From the NCBI GenBank assembly GCA_030062745.1, contig CP099849.1:15189307-15253306 (forward strand): a stretch of DNA of 64,000 nt, written 5' to 3'. Shown here piece after piece: positions 42,008 to 52,834 of this stretch. Both the position numbers and the translations under genes were made by a program. Each line of letters begins with the position of its first letter. Positions within the stretch are counted from its first letter, which is position 1. The notes beneath the pieces were generated by a model that had not been told where the DNA came from, did not search any database, and was given only the letters and a program-made list of their open reading frames with translations. This DNA is from Capitulum mitella. Taxonomy: Eukaryota > Arthropoda > Thecostraca > Pollicipedomorpha > Pollicipedidae.

Positions 42008-42794
42008 GATCTTGATCGTCTTGCGGGATCGATAACACTGACGGTGTGAAACGATGGAGTCGACTCGTGGCCGGTCGCGTGAGAACAGCCTGGACGCGGA
42101 CGGCTCGGAGCGGCGGCGGCACCGCTCCGTGTCTCCGGGCCGCGTGCTGCACTCCCTCCTCGGCTCGTTCTCCAAGAAGCCGGCGGCCGAGCCGGCCGAG
42201 GCCGCGGCCGTGCTCAGCCTGGGTGCCAGCTCGCGCCGCAGCAGCGTCAGCTCGCCGGTGCCGAGTCGCCGCGCCAGCTCGCCGGCGCCGCCCAGCCCGG
42301 CGTCGGCGCGCCGCGGCTCGGACGCCGCCGAGCGCGGCCGCCGCGTTTCGGCGCCCGACTCGCTGACGTTTCCGGGCCGGCGCGACCGGCGTGTGTCGTC
42401 GCCGGACCCGCTGCGCCAGCTGGAGCAGCTGCAGGAGATGTTCGAGGAGGATCGCGCCGCCGACCTGATGGTGGCCGCCGACTGCGGCGCCGGCTCCCTG
42501 CAGCTGGTGGAGAACGGCCGCGTGGTGCCGCACCTCACCACCCAGTGCTGGAATCGAGCGCGCGCGCCGCCGCCGAAGATGCTGCTCACGGCCACCACCT
42601 CGCTGCCGCCGGCCTCGGATCCGATCGCCGTGCCGCGCATCCAGGTGACGACGCCGTCGCCGCAGATGTCGCCGCTTATCCCGCACCGCTCGCTCGACTA
42701 CGTCGACTCGCGCATGGCCAGCCTGCGTAACGCCGCCAGCTACTCGGAGGGCGACGGCTCGGACGTGTGGGTGCGGCGCGAGGACAGTGACGAG
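42008..42794 (+). CDS. Coding exon: 247-codon Ser/Arg/Pro-rich disordered N-terminus, unrecognised gene
   Basis: Acceptor TTTTCTAG (ending 42007) and donor GACGAG|GTAAGT (42795) bound the exon. Its first 46 bp hold in-frame TAA and TGA before ATG 42054, which has A at -3 and G at +4. The coding part is exactly 247 codons, so the donor is phase 0. Residues 1-45 are basic and Ser-rich (RSRENSLDADGSERRRHRS, then VSPGRVLHSLLGSFSKKP). Residues 60-115 are a Ser/Pro/Ala linker with RRxS-type kinase sites (SRRSSVSS, SRRASSPAP). Residues 122-140 form a short helix (PLRQLEQLQEMFEEDRAAD). The end is PRIQVTTPSPQMSPLIP...SLDYVDSRMASLRNAASYSE. GC at third positions is extreme. This fits the regulated N-terminal tail of a signalling or channel protein, but I cannot name it. 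Minus-strand frames 41948-42686 are shadows. Confidence 0.75.
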
Positions 42795-44595
42795 GTAAGT
42801 CCGGCGGCGCTGCTGTGCTGGGCCGCCACCGTTGGACGTCTCGGAAAGCTGAGCGGCGTTTCCACTGGGCGGTGGACAGATGAAGTGGTTTCAGATCCGC
42901 TGTGCCAGGGATCTTGCTTGAGATCGGAGCCAGCTGTTGCTGTTGAATGGCGGTTAGTCATTCATCTAAGCTCCAGTCTTCCGGATCTGCATTTGTTTTT
43001 ACAAGTTTCCATGCGAAATTCGTGACTGTAGGACAACCATGTTCAGCTGTTCCAGCGGCAGGGGAGAACTTAAGGTCCGTACGATGTACACGATAAACAT
43101 ACGTTTTTCGTCTTCCTAATTTTAGGCTTCTCAAGGGAACTGGTCTGATTTGGGCGAAGGTCACGTGCGACGAGAGAGGCCGTATGCGGACCTTGTCGTC
43201 CTTCGGTAATCAAAAGACGCAAATGAAGTGGTCCAGCCAAGCCCGGCCGAAACGATCTTTGTTTAACGTACATTTACTGCCTGACTTTGTAAACCTTTGA
43301 CTTTGAATCGTGCAGTATTCAGTTGGAAATAGCTCGGCTTTGTAAAAGCTCTCATTTCCATCCTCAACCCTTTGGTGTGCACTCGTTTGACTACACAGCT
43401 GTTTTGGTGTGATGTTTTTACTCTTCGATGTGTGATTACGATTTTGGAAACATTCGCGAGTAACGCGGATTAATGCCGTTAGATCAGTGGGAAACATCTT
43501 AGTCCTTCTATTATGAAGAACTAGATTTGCTTGGGGAGCAGCGTAACAGTTTGGTTGAGGGGTTGTTGAGACCAGTCAGACGGCGGAGTTATGCTGTTAT
43601 TATTTGTCATTGTTTCTTCCCGGGTTTTTGTGGGTGTAAAAGCTGCCTGAAACTATCAGATCGTTGTCAGGCTGCAGTCAGTCAAACCCAGTCATGGGAG
43701 ATATCTGTCGCTGCTAACGGCATTCTCCCTGGCGGAAGATGCTCAATAACCAATATAATTATGTATCGCGATAAAGATCTTTCCCCGAATGAGCCAGCAG
43801 CGTTTCCCGCTTTAAAAAGGTAGTTCCAGTTTGCGAGGAATGTTGAGCTTTCACAAGCATACACCAGTCTGCCGAATATACCCTTTTTGTTAAGAACTAT
43901 ACGGGGATAGTATTGGACGTTCCCTATCCCTATGAAGGGATAGCGAAGGAACGATTGAAAGGCTTGAGAGAGTCGGAGGAGTCGCCAGGATACCAGAGGT
44001 TTGTGAAATTTGTTTATTCCAATCGAGCCGAGTCGACTATTTTTAGCGCTGGTCCGGAATTTCATCAGACAGATGACCCGAAGAGCCCATTACAGTAAAT
44101 GCAACCATAAATCAGAGAGAGCCAACTTTAGCTCTGCCCATTTTACCCCCTTAGTGTAATTACCCAGTAACATAAACAATACATCAGCATAAGATATGAC
44201 AAGCGCAAACATAATAGACAAGCGTGATACAAAAATGAAATTACACATGAAATCACTAATGTTAGGAAATAAACCATGGACTGTACAATCCATAATGCCA
44301 CTGGTGGTGGCAAGTCTTACATATCTTTTCCTTTCTGAGGGACGTTAAAAATTATAGAGCCTTTGTATGTACGATAAATTCTGCTACTTTTATCTTGGAG
44401 CTGATGTCGCCGGCACAGTTTGGATTAGTGGTATTGGAAGGCGGAAAATCGGGCATTGCTGGTTGTCGTGAGCCCAGAATAATGTTTGTCATGACTCATC
44501 CAACTACACCTCAAAAAATCACCTGCAATCCTGCTGTTGGCAACCGCTCATTGGTTGCTGTATGACAGTCGACCGGTGCAGTCTGTGCAGTCTTA
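42795..44595 (+). other. Probable intron following the 42008-42794 exon
   Basis: Begins with the consensus donor GTAAGT. No partner acceptor with a convincing downstream frame was found. The frame running on to 43025 past the donor changes composition abruptly at the splice site, which supports the donor. The sequence otherwise looks unique. Confidence 0.5.
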
Positions 44596-44599
44596 AAGG

Positions 44600-45335
44600 A
44601 CCGTGCACTTTTTGTCTGGATGATGCCCGATCAACACGTTTTTAACCGTCGCTGGATGGCAGGGATTTCCACTCACACCGACAAGGAGGGGTGGTACGTC
44701 CCCTCACCATTTGCCCCTAATTGAGGTAGGGCCACGGGGCAAAAAAAAACAATCGATAGCTATGTACACAAGGAATCCAACAGCACCCCGTTTGACCCCG
44801 TCAGGTTAACCAGTGACCTTTTAAGGCTAAATCGAACTTTATGCCTATGAACTACAAGTGGGTTTTCCGGAGTCAAAAACGACGCCTTTGGGGCCAGATC
44901 GGCCTGAAATCGTCTCCTTTGCCATATCCAATGCCAAAAATTAATGTGGGAACGTTTTAAGGCCAAAAAGGTCACCTTAGGTCTTTAACCTGGTTTAACC
45001 TTGAAAAGGTCATGTACCTTTGTAAAGTGATCTGTTCGCGTGTGGACTACCATCCTGAACCGATCTCATGGCTATCATGTGCCATTTTTACCTCCTTATT
45101 GTCCTAAAACAGTAAGAAAACGTTTCTTGGAGCAAAAATCGCTCAGCAAGCCTTCAGAAATGACGTCACAGATCGCTGGTGTGAGACGACCTGGGGCCTC
45201 TCCGTTTCCAAAACATGCCCAGTGAATATATCGTTAGCTATGCTAAATTTCACGGTGATGTCGCGCGCTGTATTGCCGTGGTCCCGGAAACACTACTTGG
45301 GGGTGGCATCCACCCCCCGTCGTCCGGCGAAGGTT
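44600..45335 (+). repeat. Dispersed repeat family B, copy 2
   Basis: Collinear with 10567-11490 in the same orientation, but lacking the TAGATT-rich stretch of copy 1. The best shared blocks are AAATCGTCTCCTTTGCCATA, GTGATCTGTTCGCG, TATCGTTAGCTATG.TAAATTTCACG and GTGGTCCCGGAAACACT. Confidence 0.8.
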
Positions 45336-46160
45336 AAGGCTTCGCGCATGAAGACTGTCGTGTCGCGGAGGCCGGTATGGTAGATGGCCATCGTTTTGGC
45401 GGTGAATGAGGGTCGCCACTCTGGTCGTTGATATGTGAGGAAATACCATTCCTGCTGGGGCTGGTGTCGTGGCCTCCCCAGCTATCTGCGCAGTACAGCG
45501 CACAGACTCCCTCATTTTGCTGTTGGCGTTTTCACTATGGCTCTATCATCATTCTGCCTTCGTGCATTCACAAAATCAGCTGCCGGGCGGGAATGCATGG
45601 ATGCTTTATTTGCATTCTATCACGACCTACCATTACTTCCTGCACAGTTGACATGGTCCGCTGTTACGGTGTGTGGTCGCTGCTTGGTTTGTGTGTTGAC
45701 GGGTTGGCACGGCCAGTGGCGTGGCCTGCCCTATTGTCGCTTTTGCAGAATGACTGCACGGTGCGTGACGCCGAACTCCATTACATATGAATTCCAGGCT
45801 GCAGACGGAGGAAAAGGCATTACGGTATCAGCGCTTCTAGAATCTCATCGGGCTACGTACAATTAGAGCTCGGAGGCAGTAGCCTCAGACTTTGGGACGG
45901 TAGTACAGGAGCGTGGACACCATTTTCCAGAGCAAATGGGGGACAGTGGTAACTGGCCCCTTTTAGGAAGTTCCAGTTCGCAGGGCGTGTTTAACGCGCA
46001 CGCTTTGGTGGTAGTGGAGATCGATTCTGCCTTAGATGAGGATCTCAGAATACGCGCTAAATCGTGCATCGACAACATCGCTTTGCGATTAAAAATATTC
46101 CACGGGATGATATTGTTATATATATATACATGGTACATATATTTTAATAACCTTGTGTAC
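45336..46160. other. No gene supported
   Basis: Two long overlapping plus frames (45428-45790 and 45435-45866, 120 and 143 codons) occupy different registers, and neither shows a domain or a splice pair. A Cys-rich reading in the second (WCRGLPSYL, CGRCLVCVL) has no family pattern. Confidence 0.3.
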
Positions 46161-46164
46161 AATT

Positions 46165-46600
46165 AGTTTATGCTGTTGATGGGACGCCGGCTTCAGGCGG
46201 CCGTGGGACGGTGGGCTCCGTACGTCTCGGATGCGTGTCGCGGCGTTGTAGCACCAGGAAAATACGGCAGGGAAATGGAGCCCTGCTCACGACAGTCAGC
46301 AGCCGGACACAAGGAAAACGGGGCCCCCGAGCACCGCTGGGACCCGCCCCGGCTCGGGCTGGATCGCAGCGCTCTCGACCGATTCCCGCGTCCGTGCCGA
46401 GACCGAGACCGTCCGGCCTGGGCTGGATGAACTGGACGACGCGAAGCCGGCGACATGTACTCGGCGGGGCGCTCCGCGCGCGCAGTGCAGCCGGACGCGA
46501 CAGACTGGGAGCCGAGGGCGTGACAGCACCGCTAACACGCTGACTCACGGCTCGGCTCAGGACCGGGCGGCGTAGCTGGGACGGGTCTGTGTGACAAGTA
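46165..46600. promoter_or_regulatory. CpG-rich patch, possible alternative promoter or exon
   Basis: CpG-dense sequence (GGACGACGCGAAGCCGGCGACA near 46432-46452) with overlapping frames on both strands and no domain. The composition resembles the 38.6-39.2 kb block. Whether it is a promoter, an exon or neither cannot be decided from sequence alone. Confidence 0.25.
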
Positions 46601-46609
46601 TTGTTCGTT

Positions 46610-47925
46610 GCTGGCGACCAGTGTCGAAGCGGTTTTTAGATTTCCATGGTGCAGGTGGTTATAATCTGTCCAGTTTTTTTTTTTAACACGCTTAAAGCGA
46701 CTTCGTCTTTTTGCCATATACGCAAAGAAAACGGTATATCAAAATGAGACGCCCCGTAAACGTATCAGTACCAAACAGATTTAGGCACTGAGTGACAAGG
46801 GCGAATCCAGACCATGTGCTGGGGGGGAAAGAGGGTGTGAAATCTCCATCCGTGGAAGCTAACCTACCCTCAGGTATTGATTTCTCTCGGAGTTCGCCCA
46901 CTGTTGTCGCCATTTTCGAAACTTACCAGGTGTAAAAAAGTGTTTCGAAAACGAAAAAACACTTTTTCGTCGGGGGAGACAAAAAACATGTTGAACGCCC
47001 TTTCCAACGAAAAGGGTGTCATGGCCCCGATGGCCAACTCCTGGATCCGCCAGTAGTGAAGGATGTATGTGTATGCCTTCCAAATTTTGGTACAAAGAGA
47101 TAGTTTAAACGTTATTATATATTAACTGTGTGCATTCAGTGTAAGATATTTCATATTAGTACCAGAATGATCATAGTCAACCGGCGAGGATCCGTCTGTC
47201 AGAGAGCGGAACCCCAGTGCCAAGATGAACGTGCCATTCAACCGCAGTGCGTCGTATTAATGCAGTACAGCACCTTTCTGCGTATTCATGCATTACAGCA
47301 CCTTGCTGCGTATTATTGCACTGCGGCACCTTTCTGCGTGTCTGGACGATATATTCGGCCTGCTTGGCGAGTTGTGGCGCACTGCCGGGAGGGAGGGGAA
47401 ACCGTCAGACCCTGCGCACACGCTTGTCGAGGTGGCCCTGTTTTTCGCGTGGTCCCGTGGCACGCCGGCCTGGCAGGGTGGTAAACACAATCGATGGCCG
47501 TCAGACAGACGCGAGCCCGTCTGGCCGGAGTCTGGCGTTGCTGGCGAGGTTCTGGTCTGGACCGCTGGTAACGACAGGCCCACGCCGAGCCCCGCCAGGA
47601 GAGCGACTTAACCATATTCAACGCTCCTGCCCGGTGTGTACGGTCCTGTGCTGGGAGTGGGAGGGGTACAGATTCTGCTCCCTCCCCTGCGATCTCGAAA
47701 GTTGGTGGTCCGATTTCCAAGCGGAAAACGGCGTTCGATAGCCTGTAGTAAGATGTACATTTTCAAAAAGTGTAAAAATAAAATTTGGAAGATTCTAAAA
47801 AGAGGGGATGGGGGTCAGAATGAAGGTATACGTATTGGTTTATCTATACGAGTCTTCTGACCACATTTTATGACCGATTTTATTCTACTTTGTCATCCTA
47901 CTTACAATTGATAGGTCTGTTACTT
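46610..47925. other. No gene supported; short 30-bp repeat at 47255-47343
   Basis: A triplicated phrase, CAGTACAGCACCTTTCTGCG, CATTACAGCACCTTGCTGCG and CACTGCGGCACCTTTCTGCG, lies at 47263-47338. The 164-codon plus frame 47247-47741 runs through it but has no domain. The minus frame on the same DNA is equally long. Confidence 0.4.
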
Positions 47926-47929
47926 ATGT

Positions 47930-49177
47930 TAGGAAGCGGTCGATTTCCAAAATTCATAGGCATATCCGGGGTACATAAAAAGGGCCCACGTTTTGGGAAA
48001 TATGATTTCATTCTACAACATATCTTGAGTCTGACGAGTTTATTTGTGTTGGCTATGACAAATGCGCACTGGCGGATCCATTGACCAGAGAAATTGGGGC
48101 AGCTTTCTACATGTTAGGTATCGGTAACTGGCTACCTTATTTAAACATATTGTAAATATTATTTTGTATTGTGTCTAAAGGTCTCATTTTAAGATCGTGA
48201 GCGCATCACATTTTCACATAATAGAATCATAGGCGTAACCAGGGCACATAGAAGGGGTAATGTGTGGGAAACGTGAAGTTTTGTTGTCATATATTCCGAA
48301 TCCTGTGAGATTACGTGTGTGAAGAAAACGCTTCTATATGTGTCACATGCCAGATTATGTACATATTGCAAGTGCTTATAGATGGATCTAGGTGCCAGAA
48401 AAAAGAGGTAGATAACTACATGGCGATATCTGTGTTTTATTCCGTAAATCGAGTCATAACTTATCAGGAATAAGAAGAAATAAAATACCTCTTTTACATA
48501 ACCCTACAGCCGTCTTTGATTTTTGTGTTCATTGAAATATATGGCGTTTGAGCTGAATGTATGTAATGTAATGTAATGGAACTAACGAAAGCAGTCACAC
48601 AGATATACATGTCTGTTAGGCTCGCTGAACATGTTATTGGACGAAATATGGACCGGAAAACCGATTCCTGGGGACCCCCCTTGGTAGTTTATATGGCAGA
48701 ATTATATGCATTCATTAAGGTGAAAATGTCCATGTCACACTTTAGCCTTGTTTTATCCATAGAGTAAGCCAGGAATTTACAGGAATAAGAAAATATAAAT
48801 GTCCCCATTTATAGGCCCTCTGAATCTGCTATTAAACAGGATTTTTCGTAAAAACCTGAAAGTATGCACGTTTCAAATATATTTATATATTTAATAATAT
48901 AATATAATAATAATAATTTTATAATATATTTAAAATATCCGTGATGTTATGAAGGACAGCAAAATAGTACATGATCACGTCGAAGTGCGCGATCTCCATA
49001 CGGTGCGATATTTCTCAAACATGCCTTTCAAAAACGTCGTGGAACCCGCTCTGGATGAGGAAAAATTTCCGAATTTTGCCACATCATGTGGAAAACGTAT
49101 TTAGGAAATGTTACTCAGTTTCGTAAAGCAGCTCTCAGAAGCCCGGCGATCTCAGAAGCGAAAAACGGGAGGGGGAC
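47930..49177 (+). repeat. Dispersed repeat family C, copy 2 (uninterrupted)
   Basis: Collinear with 280-575 plus 1782-3075. At 48175-48178 it has CTAA where copy 1 carries TTAA-flanked element 579-1777, so it approximates the pre-insertion sequence. The second half is shorter than in copy 1 (no counterpart of about 2200-2700). Confidence 0.75.
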
Positions 49178-49179
49178 AA

Positions 49180-50115
49180 TCTTCATCAGGGTTAGGAATT
49201 TGGTTTCTGTTTCCGGTGTCGGAGTATAATTTTTGTTTCGGAGTACAAAATTTTGCAAACAGTAATGCTGTTTTAAGTTGGCATTCGTGGTGTAAGCCGG
49301 TTATGACATCATACCTGCTTCTTACGGAATGGAGACAGTCATTTCCTTGCAGAGGTAAAAATTTGTCAACATGATAACATTGTAGCTTTTTGGTAGAAGC
49401 ACAAGACCAAACTCTTGGAGTATAAAATGTTTTTGGAGCACATATCTTCTGGTGTTCTTTGACACCAAAAAACAGGGCCGTTCCCAACCTTGGTCTCCAC
49501 CCCCCCCCCCCCACACGGAATAGAACTAAGGCACGCCGGCACGTTCGCAGTCGAGGCGCGGTGCGCTTCTGGAATAGTCGCGACTGAATGTATAGTGCCA
49601 CTGTTGTCCGGTCGGAGTGAACTAAGGGTGACATTGACAATGGGGCTGCGGAGCAATGCATATCTCATTTGGTGATTGGCCCCACGGTTAAGGTGCAGTG
49701 TGCTGTGTCGTTCTCTTGCCCTGTGCATAGGCGTTGAAACGTTCAGTTTAGTACAGACAAAGGCATGTTGAGGTAATGTTTTTCCGTGCAGCTTTGTTTA
49801 GGGCGTATGTTAAAACTGACCAAAGCTGCGCCGGCCTCTGTTCTCACAGCGCTGTGACCTGGTGTCAACGCAGCGGCGGTACTGGTGCTGATCGGTTTGC
49901 TACTTGCGCATATACATGCTCATAAAGAATCAGGTTTGCATCCCATGCCTCCATGGTTACATTTTAAGTGCTTTTAAAGATCTGGAAGAGAAATGCTCAT
50001 GGAAAAACAGGTGCTCGGCAGCGATGAATGATAGCGGAAATGCATTTCGATGACTTCAGAGAACTCGACGACGTCCGGAGAGCGCTTCTTCCTGGGCGTC
50101 TGTGTCGACGTCTTC
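49180..50115. other. No gene supported
   Basis: A minus frame at 49152-49661 (169 codons) crosses a C12 run and the family C edge. It has no motif and is treated as chance. Confidence 0.3.
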
Positions 50116-50120
50116 AGGGG

Positions 50121-50461
50121 GTCCGTCTCAGTTCTCCTGGCAGGCGGCACTGGAGGGGGTCCGTCTCAGTTCTCCTGGCAGGCGGCACTGGAGGGGGTCC
50201 GTCTCAGTTCTCCTGGCAGGCGGCACTGGAGGGGGTCCGTCTCAGTTCTCCTGGCAGGCGGCACTGGAGGGGGTCCGTCTCAGTTCTCCTGGCAGGCGGC
50301 ACTGGAGGGGATCTGTCTCAGTTCTCTTGGCAGGCGGCACTGGAGGGAGTCCGTCTCAGTTCTCCTGGCAGGCGGCACTGGAGGGGATCTGTCTCAGTTC
50401 TCCTGGCAAGCGTCACTGCTCGGGGCCCATCTCATTTCTTCTGGCGAGCCACACTGTTGGC
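50121..50461 (+). repeat. 38-bp tandem repeat, about nine units, open in all plus frames
   Basis: Units start at 50121, 50159, 50197, 50235, 50273, 50311, 50349, 50387 and about 50425. The unit is GGTCCGTCTCAGTTCTCCTG plus GCAGGCGGCACTGGAGGG. The first five are nearly identical; units 6 and 8 share GATCTGTCTC, which suggests a two-unit duplication. Since 38 is not a multiple of three and the unit has no stop, long frames appear in all three registers (157-223 codons). They are artefacts of the repeat. Confidence 0.95.
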
Positions 50462-50464
50462 AGG

Positions 50465-51405
50465 GCCTGCACGTGGAAGCACTGCTTCCCAACGCTTCAG
50501 GCTGTCTCGTTGCCAGCCCTTGATCCAGGACGAAATTGGCATGGTATGAAACGTTTGTTTGAGCGACCGGAGCCATGTTGTCATAGTCTGGCGGTATTGC
50601 CCGTGGCTCCTCAGACAGCAGTCGATGGCCGCCAGACGCTACGTTGGGGAACAGTCGTCAGGCGGACGAGAGACCGGCGAGGGCCGGCGCCGATCGGTCT
50701 GGCTCCCGCCGTCTGTGCGCAGATCACACGGCCCTCCACCCACGGCCCCGAGGCCGTCCCAGCCTCCATCTGAACAAGCGAAGGTCCTGTTACAGGCAAG
50801 TCTTGTTACCATTCAGTTCGGTTCCTCCATGTTTAAGAACTTTGGCGTGTTTCACTTTTATGTGCGCTGCCAAGGTCCCTTGTGATAGGTCAGTCTAGCT
50901 TCCCGTCTGCCGATTAAAGGGCTTAGGTTCCTCGGCACTCTTACCGCAAGATTATGTCTTCTTAGTCTGTGCGCTGGAGCAATCCTTGAGTAGTTCCAAC
51001 GTTCTCGGAGTGATATCTTGTAGTCTGGTCACTCACAACGACACCATGGATTTCTCCGGTCAGCGCCAGCCCGGCCGTGAGGCTGGCCGTGTGTAGTGGG
51101 CTGGCAGACAGTCGCCAAGGGAGAGGGCCTCCGCCGTCGGCGGTATCACATTCCAATCTGGTGTCTGGTTGGTGGGCCTAGTCAGCTGGACGACAGCCGT
51201 CCATTACCTACTGTCTCACGTCCCTGCTGACCTTGGGCCGACACACGGGCTCTGTCGCTGGCGGCCCAGCCTCCGTCTGAAGGCTTTCTGGTGTGGACTG
51301 TATATTTTATGGACACGAGAGGTCCGCGACATTTAAATGGGTTACGCTCGTCTCAGGAGGAAAAGTATGGAGAAATAGGTGGGAGAATTTGGGGCAGGAA
51401 GGCGC
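50465..51405. other. No gene supported
   Basis: GC-rich in part (50590-50770) with overlapping frames of 84-108 codons. No splice-bounded exon is convincing. Confidence 0.3.
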
Positions 51406-51409
51406 AGAA

Positions 51410-51612
51410 CGCTACAGTTCAGCGGCATGAAAGGAAAAACACCCAATTCAAGATGGTATACGGTCCTAACTGAGAATGCTGCAGTTCAACAGCATAAGAG
51501 GAAAACCATCCAGTTGAAGATGGCATGCGAGCCCTAACCGAGAATGCTGCAAGTTCAATAGCATGAAAGGAAGGACCAGCAAATTCAAGCTGGTAAAGGT
51601 GATGCAGGAGCT
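51410..51612 (+). repeat. 67-bp tandem repeat, three units
   Basis: GAACGCTACAGTTCAGCGGC, GAATGCTGCAGTTCAACAGC and GAATGCTGCAAGTTCAATAG start successive units, each followed by ATGAAAGGAA, CCAxTTxAAGATGGxATxCG and CCTAACxGA. A weaker GGAGCTGTAATTCAGGAG relic follows to about 51660. Confidence 0.85.
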
Positions 51613-51949
51613 GTAATTCAGGAGAGCAAGGAACGCTCGAATTCAGGCGCACTGGGAGAGAAATGAACTAATTTACAGAATGGCAGTTCAGGAGGCAAGG
51701 AGATCTCCCGTTGAAGAGGTCAAGAAGAGGGTAAAAGGAAACTCCCAAGCCTCGCGGACTTTCATTTTTCTGCTATACGTCATTTCACATCATTGCCCTG
51801 CCGAACATCGTCACTGACAACGAATTTCGGTGTCGAGGAGACGTCCGAACAATTTTAGAGTCAGACAGGAAGAGAGAGCCAGACCTGTTTACGCCAAGCT
51901 TATATAGCGCGGGCGAAATAGGTCACGAGATAAAGGGGAAACGTATTTT

Positions 51950-52830
51950 GGGGACAGAACAAACGGTAAAAGCGAATACAGGTGGGCGGCCGGGTCCGGC
52001 GGAACGCGTGAAACCGCCAGCGCAGGGCGGCCGGCCGGCCGGCCGGGGCGTCGCCGCCCCACGCACTTTGGGATGGAGCAAAGGCGGCGCAAACACAGGA
52101 GCCGACCGGGTCCGGCGAGACGTGCCGGACCGCGGGGCTTCGCCGCCCCATGGACAGGGCGCTGTTCAACCGACGGTAACAGGCTCGCTATGTGATGTTC
52201 CGTCACAGGCTGGCTCTATAGAAGATGTCCCGCGTCATGCTGACACTGTAGGAGATACCCCACCACAGGCTGGCTCTGTAGGAGATACCCCTCCACGGGC
52301 TGGCTCTGTCGGAGACGTACCCCGCCACAGACTGGCTCTGCGGGAGTTGACCCGTCACAGGCTGGGCTTGCAGTCTTTTTCCGTTCCAGCTGATGTCTAT
52401 ATTTACGGGCGGTGTTGTCCACCGTTACTGATTTCGGCTGTCGGTCGGCGCCGGCCCCTGCCCTCCCAGCCGAGCTGTCAGAGGACGTTGGTACAGCGGG
52501 GTGGTGTCGGGCCTGTCTCTCCAGTGTAGCTGTCGGAGGGCGCCGTCACTCGTTGGGTGGGACGGTGTCGGGGTCGGCCGTCGGAGCGTGACGTTTCTGG
52601 CGCGGAATCCGTCACGGGCGAGGGCGGCCGCGGGGTGGTCGGCGTACGCAAGCGGCTGCCGTGGCGCGTCGGCGGCCACCGACAGCTGGACCGGACCGAC
52701 ATGCTGCGCGTTGCCGGTGACCAGTCGTCCCAGTTTAGAGCTGCTGTTTCCGCTGCGTGCTGGCTAACCCGGAGCTGCCCGGCGCCGTGCACAGGGCACA
52801 AAGCACACGTATTTCCAGCACGGCCGCAAC
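51950..52830. other. CpG-rich block with a 30-bp array, unassigned frames
   Basis: GGCCGGCCGGCCGGGG (52031-52046) and other CpG-dense runs. A 193-codon plus frame (51948-52529) spans the block and the 30-bp array, and minus frames are of similar length. With no splice sites or domain, coding is unproven. Confidence 0.35.
52202..52368 (+). repeat. 30-bp tandem repeat, in-frame decapeptide
   Basis: Five to six units of CACAGGCTGGCTCTGTAGGA plus GATACCCC. In one plus frame they read as QAGSVGDTPP-type decapeptides. The register is kept because 30 is a multiple of three, but the last units drift into another frame. Confidence 0.85.
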
Positions 52831-52834
52831 GGCA

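Noticed and set aside
41948-42686. Two minus-strand frames of 230 and 243 codons
   Set aside because: They lie opposite the well-supported plus exon and arise because its GC-rich codons contain few stops on the other strand; they lack splice sites and start context.
45428-45866. Overlapping 120- and 143-codon plus frames
   Set aside because: Different registers of the same DNA, no splice pair, no domain.
50050-50773. Plus frames of 157, 173 and 223 codons
   Set aside because: All three registers are open across a 38-bp minisatellite without stops; the peptides are the same unit read in rotating frames.
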